NCBI GenBank assembly: GCA_936432065.2 | Contig: OW386285.2 | Span: 172,093,984 to 172,157,983 of the forward strand | From: Rutpela maculata | Taxonomy: Eukaryota; Arthropoda; Insecta; Coleoptera; Cerambycidae | DNA: 64,000 bases | Reading direction: 5' to 3' | Part shown: positions 1-11,401 of the stretch, piece after piece | Numbering within the stretch: position 1 is the first letter of the stretch | Layout of the letters: every line of letters starts with the position of its first letter | Position numbers and translations under genes: made by a program | The notes under the pieces: model-generated | What the model was told of the DNA's origin: nothing | What the model saw: the letters and a program-made list of their open reading frames with translations, nothing else | The model's database searches: none

Positions 1-915
1 GTCTGTGTATACGTTGATAATTATATATTTTCCCTCCAGACTCACTATTTATCCTCCTATTCACTAAGAAAAATGTTAAAAACTCGTTAGAACTGCTAAG
101 AAATTTTAGAGGTTCCGTAGTATGCATTTAACCGCTTGACCGCGTAGAGTGACAAAGTTACTTCATTATTTTTTTCCAGGAATACCGTGGCTTTAGCGAT
201 AAACTTTATTAGAACATTTTTTATTCAAAAATACTTGGTCTATTCACCTGTATTTTGTTTTTTTCTACCCTGACTTAATCTAAAAATTTTGAAAAAATTT
301 TCTCTCCCTTTTTTTTGTATGTTCTGCATCCGAGCGGAATGTAAACTTTTCAGGATATTATTCTATACACTTTCACGAACTCATTAAAAAAAAATTAAAT
401 TATTTAGTTTTTGTGGGTTTCACTATAAAATGTTCTGTCGTCTGGGCTACTTCGCCAAATTGTATTTTCTATTTTTGTAGAAATTAATAAAGACTTATTA
501 TTATCATTATCCTTATTATATTAAATACTATTTGACTATTTGAGGTGTCAAAATTTTAGGTTTCATAACTTTCATGAACTTCTACAACACTATTTTAATA
601 CCTCTATACTTAATCAGTTCTAGTTGGGTATTGGACTTTTACTTATCCGTAGAGCTAGACCTTTGCGTCTTCAGCAAATACCCAAATAAAGCACAGAGAC
701 TATGGCACTAGTTCAACTGTTTTCTGTCACAATCACAAAACATATACATTAACAATTAACACTTACTGTCTATGTCTGCTCTCAACCAACTTTCTGAGAA
801 TTATTAAGACGTAAATGACTGAAGACTGAATGATGCAATGTATTTATTAACTATATAGTATAATACATGTCTTGATTCTTGACGAGTATCTGCCTGTCTC
901 CCTGGTGTATTTGAT
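1..915. other. AT-rich stretch without recognisable gene
   Basis: No long reading frame, RNA gene or inverted repeat could be recognised. The sequence is AT-rich with homopolymer runs and looks like decayed intergenic DNA. Confidence 0.6.
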
Positions 916-924
916 TATATTTGT

Positions 925-1220
925 TGTATTTATTTAAATATTTTTGAGATTCAAATACTTCTGAAAGTATTTAAATACTGTCAGAAAAGGATTTAAATAC
1001 TTTCTTAGAAGTATTTAAATATTTTCCAGTTATTTAAATAGTTTAAGTATTTATAAATACTTTAGGATCATTTTCACAAATACTAAGTAGTAAATATTTC
1101 AGGCAAAGTATTTGCAAGTATAAATACAAATACTTGTTGCAAGAAGTATTTAAATACTCGGTATTTAAATACTGTCTAGTATTTAAATACTTATGATGTA
1201 TTTGTAAGTACATATTTGCC
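925..1220. repeat. Degenerate array of GTATTTAAATAC palindromes
   Basis: About ten imperfect copies of the palindrome AGTATTTAAATACT, or half-copies of it, occur at irregular spacing over 300 bases. Because the motif is self-complementary the array reads alike on both strands. The reading frame that crosses it on the minus strand is just the repeat translated. It could be the core of a MITE, but no flanking inverted repeat or target duplication was found. Confidence 0.6.
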
Positions 1221-1455
1221 CAACTCTGAATAATAGCTAACTTTAGGGTAGAACTAACAGGAAAGGGGATAACCAAGAAAAACCTATTTTGAGCGTCCAT
1301 CGCGATAGTACCTAACGATATTTTTGTGTATTAGATCGAATAGATCGAATTTAAAAGAAATCGCTAGGTTAAGCGACACACAAACGCACATTAAAGTATT
1401 TCCATTCCTTCAGTCTGCCTGTATTGCTGTCAGTGTGAGCAATATCTAAAAAAAC

Positions 1456-1985
1456 CGCTACCTAAAGGAATCACTACTTCCACATCCAGATTTCCCATCC
1501 AAGTCTCGCAATGAGAAAAATTTGTTTATGGAACTTCAATACTTTAATAATATAGTATTTGCAATTGTCTTTTTTTGAGACCTTAGCTTCTCTTATATAT
1601 ACTGAATACCAATTTTATGGACTCTTTCTTGCCAGATTTACCTATTTACTCCCATTTACCTCAATTTACCCCCTAACTTTTCAACGGAATAAGATCAAAA
1701 TATAACCATGCTTTCGAGATATGCGTCTGGAGATGTGGGTCTGGAGACGTCTGTCGGAGACGTGGATGAAAAATGTAAGGCCTTTTGCTTCTTGTACATA
1801 CTAAATCACCACTTTATTTTTTCTCACCCCTTTAAGCCAAAAAAAATTTTGAGATCTTAGCTTCTCGTATACTTACTAAATACCAATTTTATGGACTCTT
1901 ACTTGCTTGATTTACCTTTTACCCCCATTACTCCCCAACCCTTCAACGGAATGAAATCAAAATATAATCTAGTTACATATTAGCC
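1456..1985 (+). mobile_element. Family 1 hairpin-ended repeat, left portion
   Basis: Starts with the family's left end (CCGCTACCTAAAGGAATCAC then TACTTCCACATCCAG) and runs through the shared body: the tract about tissue-like 'taccaattttatggactct', the T/C-rich 'tttaccccc' segment and 'aaatataatctagtt'. An internal partial duplication of the body lies at about 1845-1970. The right end with the hairpin and GTCTGTC tract is missing. Orientation is defined by the full copy at 45955-46662. Confidence 0.7.
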
Positions 1986-2300
1986 CAGTAAATGAAGACA
2001 AATTTGAGGCCAAAATAGGAAAAAATTACGAGAAAGCTAGTTTTTTGTGGAGACCTTCATTGAGATGCCCTTAGTACATCCTGAGAAGTTCGAGCAATTT
2101 TAGCCATGGGACTTTTTTTTTTGGGGGGGGGGGGGTTAAAAGGGCGATTTTCAGTTTTTTGCCATTTATCTCGAAAAGTATCACATTTTCGACAAAAATA
2201 GTCATGAGCAAAAACATTTATTATAAAATTCTGCACAAAAAAGGGCCTTACACTTTTTTTCTTAGGATCAGTCATTTTAAAGATATACAGTACGTACATA
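1985..2300 (-). repeat. Left arm of a distant inverted repeat (partner 8150-8450)
   Basis: The reverse complement of this block matches 8150-8450 over about 300 bases at roughly 75-85 percent by eye. Shared stretches include cccatggct.aaattgct, aacttctcaggat and atgaaggtctcca. The two arms frame the CXC-domain ORF and a nested hAT element, so they may be the ends of an old composite element or two independent insertions of one repeat. A poly-G run of 11 lies inside. Confidence 0.6.
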
Positions 2301-2724
2301 CAATATTGTGTGTCTAATTGTAAGGACAAAGTTTCATAAAGACATCCATTCCCAAATCCAAGAAAGGCATTAATCGATTTAGAAAATGTTAGAAGACATC
2401 AAGCAGTAGAAAAACAGTAATAAACAAATAGTAGAAGCAGCAGAAAAACAAATAGCAAATGCGGTTGCAGATAAATTAGTTCTAGTTTCTACTATTTCTA
2501 CTGTTGTTTTGCTTTATAAATATTCTATTTGTCTTCGTAGATAATCCCCATACAGCAATATTATATGTTAAAAGGGGGTGGAATTTATAGAAGATATACT
2601 TTTTGCAACTAAATTTCATTCAGTTATCTAAATATTGCACGATAATAAAAAAAGCAATAAAAGAAATGTAAAAACTGTATTTCGAGAGGTAGACCGCTGC
2701 CCAGATTTTGTACACCAGATTTCC

Positions 2725-2877
2725 ATTTTGTCTCGATTTCCAATGATTTCCACCAGATTTCCATTGATTTCCAATAATTTCCATTTATTTCCAATGATTT
2801 CCGATTATTTCCATTGATTTCCACTGATTTCCATTGATTTCCAATGATTTCCAATGATTTCCATTGATTTCCAATGG
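2725..2877 (+). repeat. GATTTCC minisatellite, copy 1
   Basis: About 14 tandem copies of a 10-11-base unit, (A/T)TGATTTCCA, with small variations. Short reading frames on both strands here are the repeat translated (ISLISNNF- or NGNHWKS-like) and are not genes. A second block with the same unit in the same orientation lies at 4678-4800, and both blocks adjoin a TGCGCATGCGCA palindrome. Confidence 0.85.
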
Positions 2878-2881
2878 AAAC

Positions 2882-2895
2882 ATGCGCATGCGCAG
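2882..2895. promoter_or_regulatory. NRF1/ewg-type palindrome
   Basis: ATGCGCATGCGCAG contains TGCGCATGCGCA, which fits the YGCGCAYGCGCR consensus bound by NRF1 (Ewg in flies). It lies 5 bases from the end of the minisatellite; a second site lies beside the other minisatellite. A regulatory role here is inference only. Confidence 0.4.
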
Positions 2896-2999
2896 GTATT
2901 TAAATTCTGATGCTCTGCGTATAAAACTCAGATTTCGGAGTACAGATCTGTATGAAATTATACGAGAAGTCATACTTAAACTACAAAGCACAATATATA

Positions 3000-4240
3000 C
3001 CGTTTTTTCGGATAAAAAGTTATTAACAATGACAGCAACAAATGCGGGGTTTTATGCTTTTTCGTCAATATCTTAAAATATGAACGAGATAGGTTAAAAA
3101 TGTGCCTTTCACTTTTCATAGAGAAAATTATAATTTTCTGTATAACAAAAAACACTAAATTTTAATAATTACGTAATGCGGTACTGATTCATATTTGCAT
3201 CAATACTGGTCGTTTCCTGTTAAATGTGGAGAGTAGATCCATTCTATATACTTGAGATATCCGGAATATTAAAGATGGTGCTTTGCTTTATTTAACGAAT
3301 ATTCTTTTTCTCAGAACTTGACGATTGCAGCTGCAAGCCGATTGCATTAGCAAAAGACATATTCTCCGATGGTACTGCGCTTTTAAACATTAACTTAAAC
3401 GAATTAAAAAAAAAAATTCGTACTATCCGGATCGCAAAAACTGCGGCGGCAAAAATAATCATCCGATCGAGTTGCTATTTTAACCACAAACTTGGCACTT
3501 GAATACTCCCTCAGTACCAGTGTACGATAGTATAAACTAGTTGCTCTTAAAAAGTGCAAGCAGGAAGGCTGTGGAGGGTAAGGTTCAAAGATTTTTTTTT
3601 AAAAATCTCTAAAACTGCCCTTACTCCTAAATGGGAAAGTTTGTCCGAGTTGTGTTGGACCGATTTTTGGTAGAGAATTAAATTCTCTAACAAAATGGTC
3701 ATAAAAAACGGTACAATTTTAATAATTGAGCTTGTACCGACGCCAAAGTCTCAAAAATGGGGTTCCTAGGCACTTGCTTTTCATCACTTTTTAAAAATCT
3801 GAAAAAGGACCCATGAAATTGTCTCAGATGATACCCAAGACCTGAAATCTGCAAAAAACTATGACGATACAAAGAAGTTTATTTATGTAGTAACAACTGC
3901 TTAAACAGAAAATAAGACTGAAAAAACTGCTGTGCTATGAAAAGTGTTTTTTTAGAATCCATAGATGATCTGTGATTTTATTCAGACTTTCAATCACATT
4001 TTAAACGAAAGAGAAAAGTCGTAAGGTTTCTATCAAAAAATAACAAAAAGTAAGCGCTTTTTCAAGATTTTGACGGCCGGTTCAAACTTATCTAAATATA
4101 GATACATAAATATTATTTTATAGAATTTTATGTTCACCAAAAAGTTAGCTAATTTTCAAGATATTGACGAAAAAGCATAAAAATCCTTTTTTTATTGCTA
4201 TTATCGATAATAATTTTTTTAACCGGCAAAAAAAAAAGGT
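3000..4240. repeat. Spaced inverted repeat arms around a gene-free stretch
   Basis: The segment at 3048-3082 (ttttatgctttttcgtcaat and onward) is the near-perfect reverse complement of 4140-4178, with weaker matching on each side. Between the arms (3100-4130) I see no gene or element, only AT-rich sequence. With the outer minisatellites this gives a roughly symmetric unit of about 2725-4800. Confidence 0.45.
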
Positions 4241-4646
4241 GAACTACATACTTCACCATACTTCACAATAAGTTTGGTACAGAGTCATAAAGCAATTCCA
4301 TTTTTTATTATGGCTCTTGTAAAGACTAATATGTTGTGTTTTATATATGCTTGCCCTTTAATAAATTCTGATAAAATGTGGGATTCCCTGAATACTGAAT
4401 AAAATCTATGACCCGGCTCTAGCATTACGTAAGAAAGGCTAATTTGTAAGAAATTTAGGTGGTTGTAAAGTGAAATTATTTATTTCAGAGTTTTCACTAA
4501 ACATTAAACTGGACATTATAAGAGCCACACATTTATTATATTATACACGTAATTTGGATGACAAAGAATAAGTTTATCGCTCTTTACCGCGGTACAATTC
4601 GCATTTGCTTCCACCAAAGAAAACCTGTCGCTGAGAATTCGTTATG

Positions 4647-4661
4647 AGCGCATGCGCAGTG
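4647..4661. promoter_or_regulatory. Second NRF1/ewg-type palindrome
   Basis: GAGCGCATGCGCAGTG contains GCGCATGCGC, as at 2882-2895, here on the left side of the second GATTTCC minisatellite. Confidence 0.35.
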
Positions 4662-4677
4662 CAATTGTTGTCAAATT

Positions 4678-4800
4678 TATTTCCATTGATTTCCAGTGAT
4701 TTCCAATTGAATTCCAATGATTTCCGTTGATTATCGTTGATTTCCATTGATTTCCAATGATTTCCAGTGATTTCCATTGATTTCCAGTGATTTCCATTTC
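4678..4800 (+). repeat. GATTTCC minisatellite, copy 2
   Basis: About 11 tandem copies of the 10-11-base unit found at 2725-2877, more diverged (TGATTTCCAG and TGATTTCCAT variants). Confidence 0.8.
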
Positions 4801-4947
4801 TACCCCTCGCTGTATTTGTTTTTAAAATAAAGAGAAACAAACTAGACAACTTTTTTTTTAAATTTATTTGTCTCTTAACGGATGGACTTCATTAAGGTTA
4901 CAAAAGAAATATATGAATACAAAAGTAGGTATGTATTGTACTTAAGC

Positions 4948-6907
4948 CAGGGCCGGATTATCTATAAGGCTAAATAGGCTATAGCCTAGGGGCGCCGAAC
5001 CCAGAGGGGGCGCTTCGGCGCTAACTAATTTTATCTCCCGATGACCGACGGATGACATTTACTAGTTACCATTAACCTTTGAAAATAAAATGTATTGTAG
5101 CGTATAATGCTGGGGGCGAAAAAAACAGCCACAAAATATTGTTGGGATAATGAGCGTAAAAAATTGTTTGTTTAATACACTAGTTCACAAGTTCAAAGCC
5201 GTGTTAATTCTTGATAAAGCTCGTAAAAATATGAGTGAGGGCTCATTGGATTCGGAATGACGTCTAGAAAAATGTCCACAATTTTCAAACCCGCACATAA
5301 ACAGTTGCAAAAGTTATAAACAAATGAAGATTGAAAAAATAACGAGTTTTGTTTTTTGTAAATAAGTCGAAAATTAATAGTATTTAAAAAATTTTAAAGA
5401 AAGATTCCCAAAGAGGAAGAAATTTCAGACAAAAAAGTCCAGACTCCCGAAACTCTATCTCTATTATTAATAATTTTAATTTAATGTTGAAAATAGAGCT
5501 CCGCGCGGCGAACATTAAGCCGTTACGATGCTCTGAAACCGACCGTAATAAGTAAAATTTTTTTTTTATGTTATTAAATATTAATTTAATTTTTTTTTAA
5601 TTATGGTATTATGTAGACACTTAAAGGAACAATATCCCGTTGTAAATTTTTTTTTTTTACCGATTTTCATAAAATGAAAATTGTTAATTAACAATTTTTT
5701 TTACAGTTTGCGTTTATATTTCAAGTCGGATAATTATTAAACAAAAGTCACTAAAATTATTTCGCTTCGTGTCAACTATACTTTGTGGGATTATGACATC
5801 CAGATGTTTTTAATTGTTATAGTCTATTAGTTATGAATTATTTAATCTAACAAAAAACTAAAAAATGAAAAAGAGAGGTTGAAATTTCTTTTTGTTAATT
5901 TTAATTATTATTACTGTTTTTATATTCAAAAGTACTATAAGATCACATAAACTTTAAATTTTCATTGCTAATTCTTTAAACAAATTTTATAGACAAATAG
6001 ATAAATTGTGTAGTTTTGAAAAAAAAAATGTTTGCCATTTTATTGGTTATAAAATATTATGATTAAAAGAAAAAAAAAATTTTTAATTGTCTATAATAAT
6101 TTTTTCATTTTTTCAATATTTAAATAAATAATTAAGAAAAAATTTTTATTCTTAAAATTTATTATTTGCAATTTTCTATAAGCTGGTAAATAAATTTTTT
6201 TGTTGTTAATTTATTCATTTATTTAAAAACAATTTGTTATCAACAATCGCCGAATGTGTTTATATTTTTTATAGATAGCAAAAAAATAACGAAAACAACT
6301 GTATACATAAACATGTCAAAAAATTTTTTTAATATTTTTAATAGAATTTTAAATTTAATTTTTTTTTGACATGTTTATTATGTATACGTTTGTTTTTATT
6401 ATTTTTTTTCTATCTAAAAAAAATATATAAACACATTCGGCGATTGTTAATAACAAATTGTTCATTAAATAAACAAATAAATTAACAACAGAAAAAAAAA
6501 TTCATTTTTCCAGCTTGTAGAGAATTGCAAATAATAAATTTTAAGAATAAAATTTTTTCTTAATATTTGATTAAATATTGAAAAGAGGAAAAAATTATTA
6601 GACAATTTAAAAAATTGTTGAAGAAATTTTTTTTCTTTTGATCATATTTTATAACCAATAAAATGGCAAAAAATTTTTTTTCAAAAATACGTAATTTATC
6701 TATTTGTTTATAAAAGCTTAAACAATTAGCAATGAAAATTTAAAGTTTATGTGATCTTATAGTACTTTTGAATATAAAAACTTCCCCCCACCTTATCAAT
6801 TTTGAAACCGGGGCAACTCTCCCGCTTATCATTTTTTTTCCATTATGAATAAGAGGGCACAAGTACATGATTAGCCTAGGGGCGCGCTGATGCTTAATCC
6901 GGCCCTG
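4948..6907. mobile_element. Non-autonomous hAT element (1.96 kb)
   Basis: Terminal inverted repeats CAGGGCCGGATTA (left) and TAATCCGGCCCTG (right) are bounded by a perfect 8-bp target duplication ACTTAAGC at 4940-4947 and 6908-6915. Length-8 duplication and CAGGG termini are the hAT signature. Subterminal blocks near both ends share the AGCCTAGGGGCGC motif. No transposase remains. The interior is dominated by two inverted arms (about 5915-6330 and 6350-6785) that would form a ~420-bp hairpin. Confidence 0.9.
5915..6785. repeat. Large inverted repeat inside the hAT element
   Basis: The two arms are very AT-rich and match over their whole length with small indels; landmarks are gccgaatgtgtttata at about 6248-6265 against tataaacacattcggc at about 6426-6441. 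The centre is near 6340. The arms are unequal by several bases, so they are not a simple assembly fold-back of one read. Confidence 0.85.
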
Positions 6908-7326
6908 ACTTAAGCTGTCATTAGTATCAAAATAATCCGATCATTTAAAATAGAGTAAGCATTAAGCATTAATTGAATATTTTGATTATGTAAACTATTT
7001 GCATGTACAGTAAGAGCTTCAGAAACTGTGCTAAACCTATTTTAATACATATAATTATTATCAAATGTGGAACAGTCCTGCTTTCAAAATCACCCTAACA
7101 AAATAAAGTACAGTAGACGAAGGGAGAGCTGGTGATTAAGTTGAAAAAATTTTACCCTTGGGAGAAATATGTTTTTATCTGTAAAAAGATGCAGAGTGAT
7201 CACGATGGTGATGTCCAAATTTTTCTACAGTGTGTGCTACCCTTTTAAAATATTCTCCCTCCAGAGCGATTTTCCAATATAAATTTTTTGAAAAGTGTAA
7301 AACTTTGATTTTCATATTTTCTCCGT

Positions 7327-8007
7327 ATGGAAAACATGATATCAAACAACTTTTATTCTTACCATATTTTATTGATCCATGCTATTAGCGTATGTGCCAC
7401 AACATCTGCATTGTTTCATATTCGGAAAAAAGTCATGAAGTTGCTTCAAAATCGCGCGGACTTACAGGATTGTGCCGAATTTTTCAAAATGCCACACACT
7501 TCGTGCGAATTAATCAAGGAACATGGAATTAAATTACTTCTGGCAGTGTACAGTGGTCCTCCGAATGAAAACTCTATTGATCAGTACAGGTATTACTCAT
7601 TTGTAAAGGCAATCAGACTTAACAGACAAGTGAAATTGTCCAATCTACCACCCACATGCAGTGCAGCACAACAACATTTATTTAGAGTGTATCTCCAGGT
7701 CCAAAAATGGCTTGATAATGAGTTAAATCCTGAAGACTGCGGATGGAAGATCATCAACAATAGATTGGAACCTATTCAAAACTTCTTGTCAACGGCTCCC
7801 GATCAGTTGGTCAATACTCTATTCTGCAACTGTACCAAAGGTTGTAACGCTAGTTGTAGCTGCAGAAAACTAGGTCTCTGCTGTTATGCAGTATGCGGGC
7901 ATTTCCGTGGGCAATCTTGTTTGAACGGCGCGACGGAAGAAATAGATAGTAACAACGGAGCTATAGATGAAGATATAGTTGAAGATACGATACCATCAAC
8001 TGATTGA
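7327..8007 (+). pseudogene. Repeat-borne protein with C-terminal CXC cysteine cluster, partial
   Basis: A 226-residue frame that reads as the C-terminal part of a longer protein. Residues about 23-32 carry a CATTSALFHI segment resembling the CDTTSAL-type motif of multicopy insect proteins; the centre has QQHLFRVYLQVQKWL and EDCGWK; residues about 167-197 form a cysteine-rich cluster (FCNCTKGC, CSCRK, CCYAVC) like a tesmin/TSO1-type CXC domain, which binds DNA or metal in known families. After the stop at 8007 the +1 frame continues to about 8074 with an acidic tail (EEDDEVDTELDLLEENE), so a frameshift probably split the true C-terminus. No upstream exon was found in the preceding kilobases. 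I recognise the family only as repeated uncharacterised insect sequence, probably transposon-derived; exact function is unknown. Confidence 0.5.
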
Positions 8008-8149
8008 CGAAGCTCATTATGAAGAGGACGATGAAGTTGACACGGAATTAGATCTGCTAGAAGAGAACGAATGATTTATGCAAAGGGTTGTTTTGAGTGT
8101 CTGATGTGGATTAGGCCTACTGTTTGTTACTATTAAAAAAATACAGACA

Positions 8150-8450
8150 TTGAATCTTTCCATAGCTTTTACTCAAAAACGATTGATTCTACGAAAAAAA
8201 GTGGAATGACCTTTTTTTGTGTAAATAAATATTTTTGCTCATAACTATTTTTGTCGAAAAAATGATACTTTTCGAGATAATGGCATAAAACTGAAAATTT
8301 CCCATGGCTCAAATTGCTAGAACTTCTCAGGATATACTAAGGGCACCTCAATGAAGGTCTCCAGAAAAAAACAGCTTTTTCGTAATTTTTTCCCGTCGAA
8401 ATGTCTTCATTTACTGGATCTCGTTAAAATACATACGTGTACCAAATTTC
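8150..8450 (+). repeat. Right arm of the distant inverted repeat (partner 1985-2300)
   Basis: Inverted match of 1985-2300. Beyond the matched block, 8405-8620 continues into the family 1 right-half body (acgtgtaccaaatttcagct, then the acagacagac tract), so this arm belongs to a longer relative of family 1. Confidence 0.6.
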
Positions 8451-8666
8451 AGCTCAATATCATAAACCATTTCAGAGTACTCGTGCGCACAAAAAAAAGT
8501 TATAGAACGACAGACAGACAGTCCAACAGACAGAACTTTTTTGCTCAAACTTAAAAGCTTAAACATTTCATAACATTCTAAGCCTATTTGAATAAAAAAA
8601 TTCAATAATTTTTTCACCATTACCGTTATTAAATTCCCTTTAAAATGATAAGAGTCTGTTTATTAC

Positions 8667-8950
8667 TTCCACATCCAGTGGAAGTATAGTAACGACAAAA
8701 AAATTTTGAAAATTTTTATTGTTCAAATGGGTTTAGAATGTCTGTCGGTCTGTCTGTCGGTCTCCCTCTTTAACTTCTTTTGTGATCATGATTACTTTGG
8801 AACCGTTTAAGGTATTGACTTGAAATTTGGCACATGCATGTATTTTAACGTGATCTGAAACTAGATTATATTTTCATCTTATTCCGTTGAAGGATTGGGG
8901 GGTAAATTGGGGTAAATTGGGGTAAATTGGGGTAAATGGGGGTAAATCAC
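8667..8950 (-). mobile_element. Family 1 repeat, right-end fragment
   Basis: Begins with the right-end hairpin read in reverse (TTACTTCCAC ATCCA GTGGAAGTA), followed by the GTCTGTCGGTCTGTC tract, ttgaaatttggcacatg and a four-fold ggggtaaatt run. Truncated there. Confidence 0.8.
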
Positions 8951-8996
8951 TGAACTCTACTATATAAATGGAAGGTCAATATCTATACCAATTTTA

Positions 8997-9690
8997 CTTC
9001 CACATCCAGTGGAAGTATAGTAACGACAAAAATTTTTTTAAAAATTTTTATTGTTCAAATAGGCTTAGAATGTCATGAAACGTCGAGATTTCAAGTTTGA
9101 GCGAAAAAAAAAATTCTGTCTGTCGGTCTGTCGGTCTGTAACTTTTTTGTGCGCACGTTTACTCTGGAACCGTTTGAGATATTGACTTGAAATTTGGTAC
9201 ACATATGTACTTTAACGAGATCTAGAACTAGATTATATTTTCATCTTGTTCCGAGTTGGGGGGTAAATTGGGGTAAATTTGGGGAAAATAGGTAAATCAA
9301 GCAGGTAAGAGTCCATAAAATTGGTATTTAGTATATACAAGAGAAGCTAAGGTCTCAAAAAAAATTTTGGCATTGGCCACCCCCATTACCACCCCCACCC
9401 CATTATTAAAGGGGATGAAAAAAAAATGTGATTTAGTGGGTGTACAAGAACCAGAAATCTCAAAATATTTTTTTACTTTATCCACCCCCCACTGCCACCC
9501 CCTGTCACCACCCCCACCCCACTACCGATGTGGGGTATCGTTTTATGGGTTTTTGGGGTAGAGGATTTCAAATATTATATTATTAATGTTCCGTAAACAA
9601 TTATTTCCAGATACAAAATTTTTTCGTTGTGTGACTTGAATAGAAAATCCGGATGTGGAAGTAGTGATTCCTTGGGCAACGGTTTTTACG
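8997..9690 (-). mobile_element. Family 1 repeat, full-length
   Basis: Complete minus-strand copy: right-end hairpin at 8997-9020, GTCTGTC tract at about 9115-9140, the gggggtaaatt segment, the 'aaaattggtatttagtatat' body and the left end at 9650-9690 (GGATGTGGAAGTAGTGATTC, then ccttgggcaacgg). About 690 bp. No coding capacity. Confidence 0.85.
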
Positions 9691-9699
9691 TGAAATTGA

Positions 9700-10190
9700 A
9701 CCTCGCGCAAGTATGGCGACCTTAAAGCGGAGCGCAATCGCACTACAAAATACGCCAGAGCCGGTCTTATTGTTACTGCAACTGTTTAAAACCCGGGACT
9801 TTGCAACGATTCTTGCAACACAGTACCATACAAGATTGTACCATATTGTCTCAATTAACTGTTTATAACAATCACAAAATATATTTCACAAAATAATCAA
9901 TTTATAACAACTTTACATAAATGACAGAAATAAACAAAGAATAAAATGAGTGGCACCGACTCTGGAAATTACATCTAATCCAAGACTTACGCTACGGAAT
10001 CTATGGGAAACGAATAAAAGACAGAATCGCGTCAGCGCATAACTTCCGTAGACAGCCGTTTGGTTCAAGCACAGACATCAATTTCTCTACTGCGTCGACG
10101 CGTGGCTTTATATTTTGATTTTAATCTGTGGCGTAATTGCCGTATTTTGTTCACGCGCATATACCTATATTGGCCTTCCATTTATAATAG
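9700..10190. other. Gene-free stretch
   Basis: Slightly more GC-rich than its surroundings but without a recognisable ORF, RNA or repeat boundary. Confidence 0.5.
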
Positions 10191-10255
10191 TAGAGTTCAG
10201 TGGGGTAAATAGGTAAATCAAGCAATATGAGTCCGTAAAATTGGTATTTAGTATA

Positions 10256-11008
10256 CAGCGTGATCTGCCAAGAAATGCGGAAAATAAAATGGTGTACTAG
10301 TCTTGTGGGAAAGCCCCTGCAAAATTTTAGAGGATGCTGAGGTAATTTAGTATATTAAATTATTAGTAAATTTGCGAAGATACACTACTGATGTTGAGTA
10401 AGTCCTGACTTACTCCTGAATAGGTCGACGAACTTACTTGTGAAAGAACGTATTCGAGTTGTTTACATTTTCTTAATTGGCATAAAAAGTGAAGCCGGCC
10501 GGCGAGATCAAAAAAAGAGGTCTACACGATCCAGCGACAGGGAGCCAACATTGTCGGTTCGCTTTGAAGATAATTGGAATTCCAGCGGACCAGTTCACTT
10601 TTACGAATGAGTTCAAAGCATGCCGACAAGGCGGGCTCCCTGTCGCTGCATCGTGTGTAGACCCGGTCATTGACCGGTTTAACTAAATATCTCGTATATC
10701 TGCTTATTGATTCAGCATGGGGTCAATGTCTTCGATTTATTTCGCTATTTTTGTAGTGTGATTTGATTAAAACCAAAAAGTCACTTCTATCTTATCCAGC
10801 TTTGCTGTCAATAGTGTTAATCCCAAGTCTGATAAAGTGATATCGTTGTATCGCGTTACGTTAGATTAGTTAGTCATTGGCGGCGCATTTCTACAAAAAA
10901 ATAAGGTAATTTTTTCGGTAATTTTTTTTTAATTTTTCATTTTTTTAACTCCTTTCGGTGGGGACAACCTACTGTTAAATTTTCCGCATGTCATGATAGA
11001 TCACGTTG
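10256..11008. mobile_element. 753-bp TIR element with TA target duplication
   Basis: Ends are CAGCGTGATCTGCCAAGA and, in reverse complement, CAACGTGATCTATCATGA; both continue to ATGCGGAAAAT. TA flanks at 10254-10255 and 11009-11010 give a Tc1/mariner-type duplication. It interrupts a family 1 copy. No transposase is present. It encloses the foldback at 10497-10680. Confidence 0.8.
10521..10667. repeat. Inverted repeat with GC-rich arms
   Basis: GGTCTACACGATCCAGCGAC at the left pairs with GTCGCTGCATCGTGTGTAGACC at the right, and inner blocks (cattgtcggttcgctttgaa against ttcaaagcatgccgacaa) extend the stem to about 50 bp around a ~40-base loop. Frames on both strands are by-products of the symmetry. 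Confidence 0.7.
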
Positions 11009-11401
11009 TATACAAAAGAAGTTAAGGCCTCAAAAAAATTTTTGTCATTAGCCATCTCCATTATTACCCCGCCCCATTATTAAAAGGGGATGAAAAAAAT
11101 AAAGTTGTAATTTAGCGTAACTGTAATTTAAATGGTGGGTAAACAGATAAACCAAGCGGGTAAGAGTCCATAAAATTGGTATTTAGTGTATACAAGAGAA
11201 GCTATAAGGTCTCAACAAATTTTTTGGCATTAGCCACCCCCATTGCCCCACCCCATTATTAAAGGGGGTGAAAAAAAATTGTGATTTAGTGTGTGTACAA
11301 GAGCCAAAAACCTTAAAATATTTTTTTACTTCATCCACTCCCACTACCGCTTTAGGATACCGTTTTTGGATTTTTGGGGTAGACGATTTCAAATATTATA
11401 T

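Noticed and set aside
2057..2329. 90-residue minus-strand frame with Pro/Lys runs
   Set aside because: Produced by the poly-G/C run in a non-coding repeat; the paired arm at 8150-8450 does not keep the frame.
9110..9140. GTCTGTCGGTCTGTC tract as an independent microsatellite
   Set aside because: It occurs at the same place in every family 1 copy and so belongs to that element.
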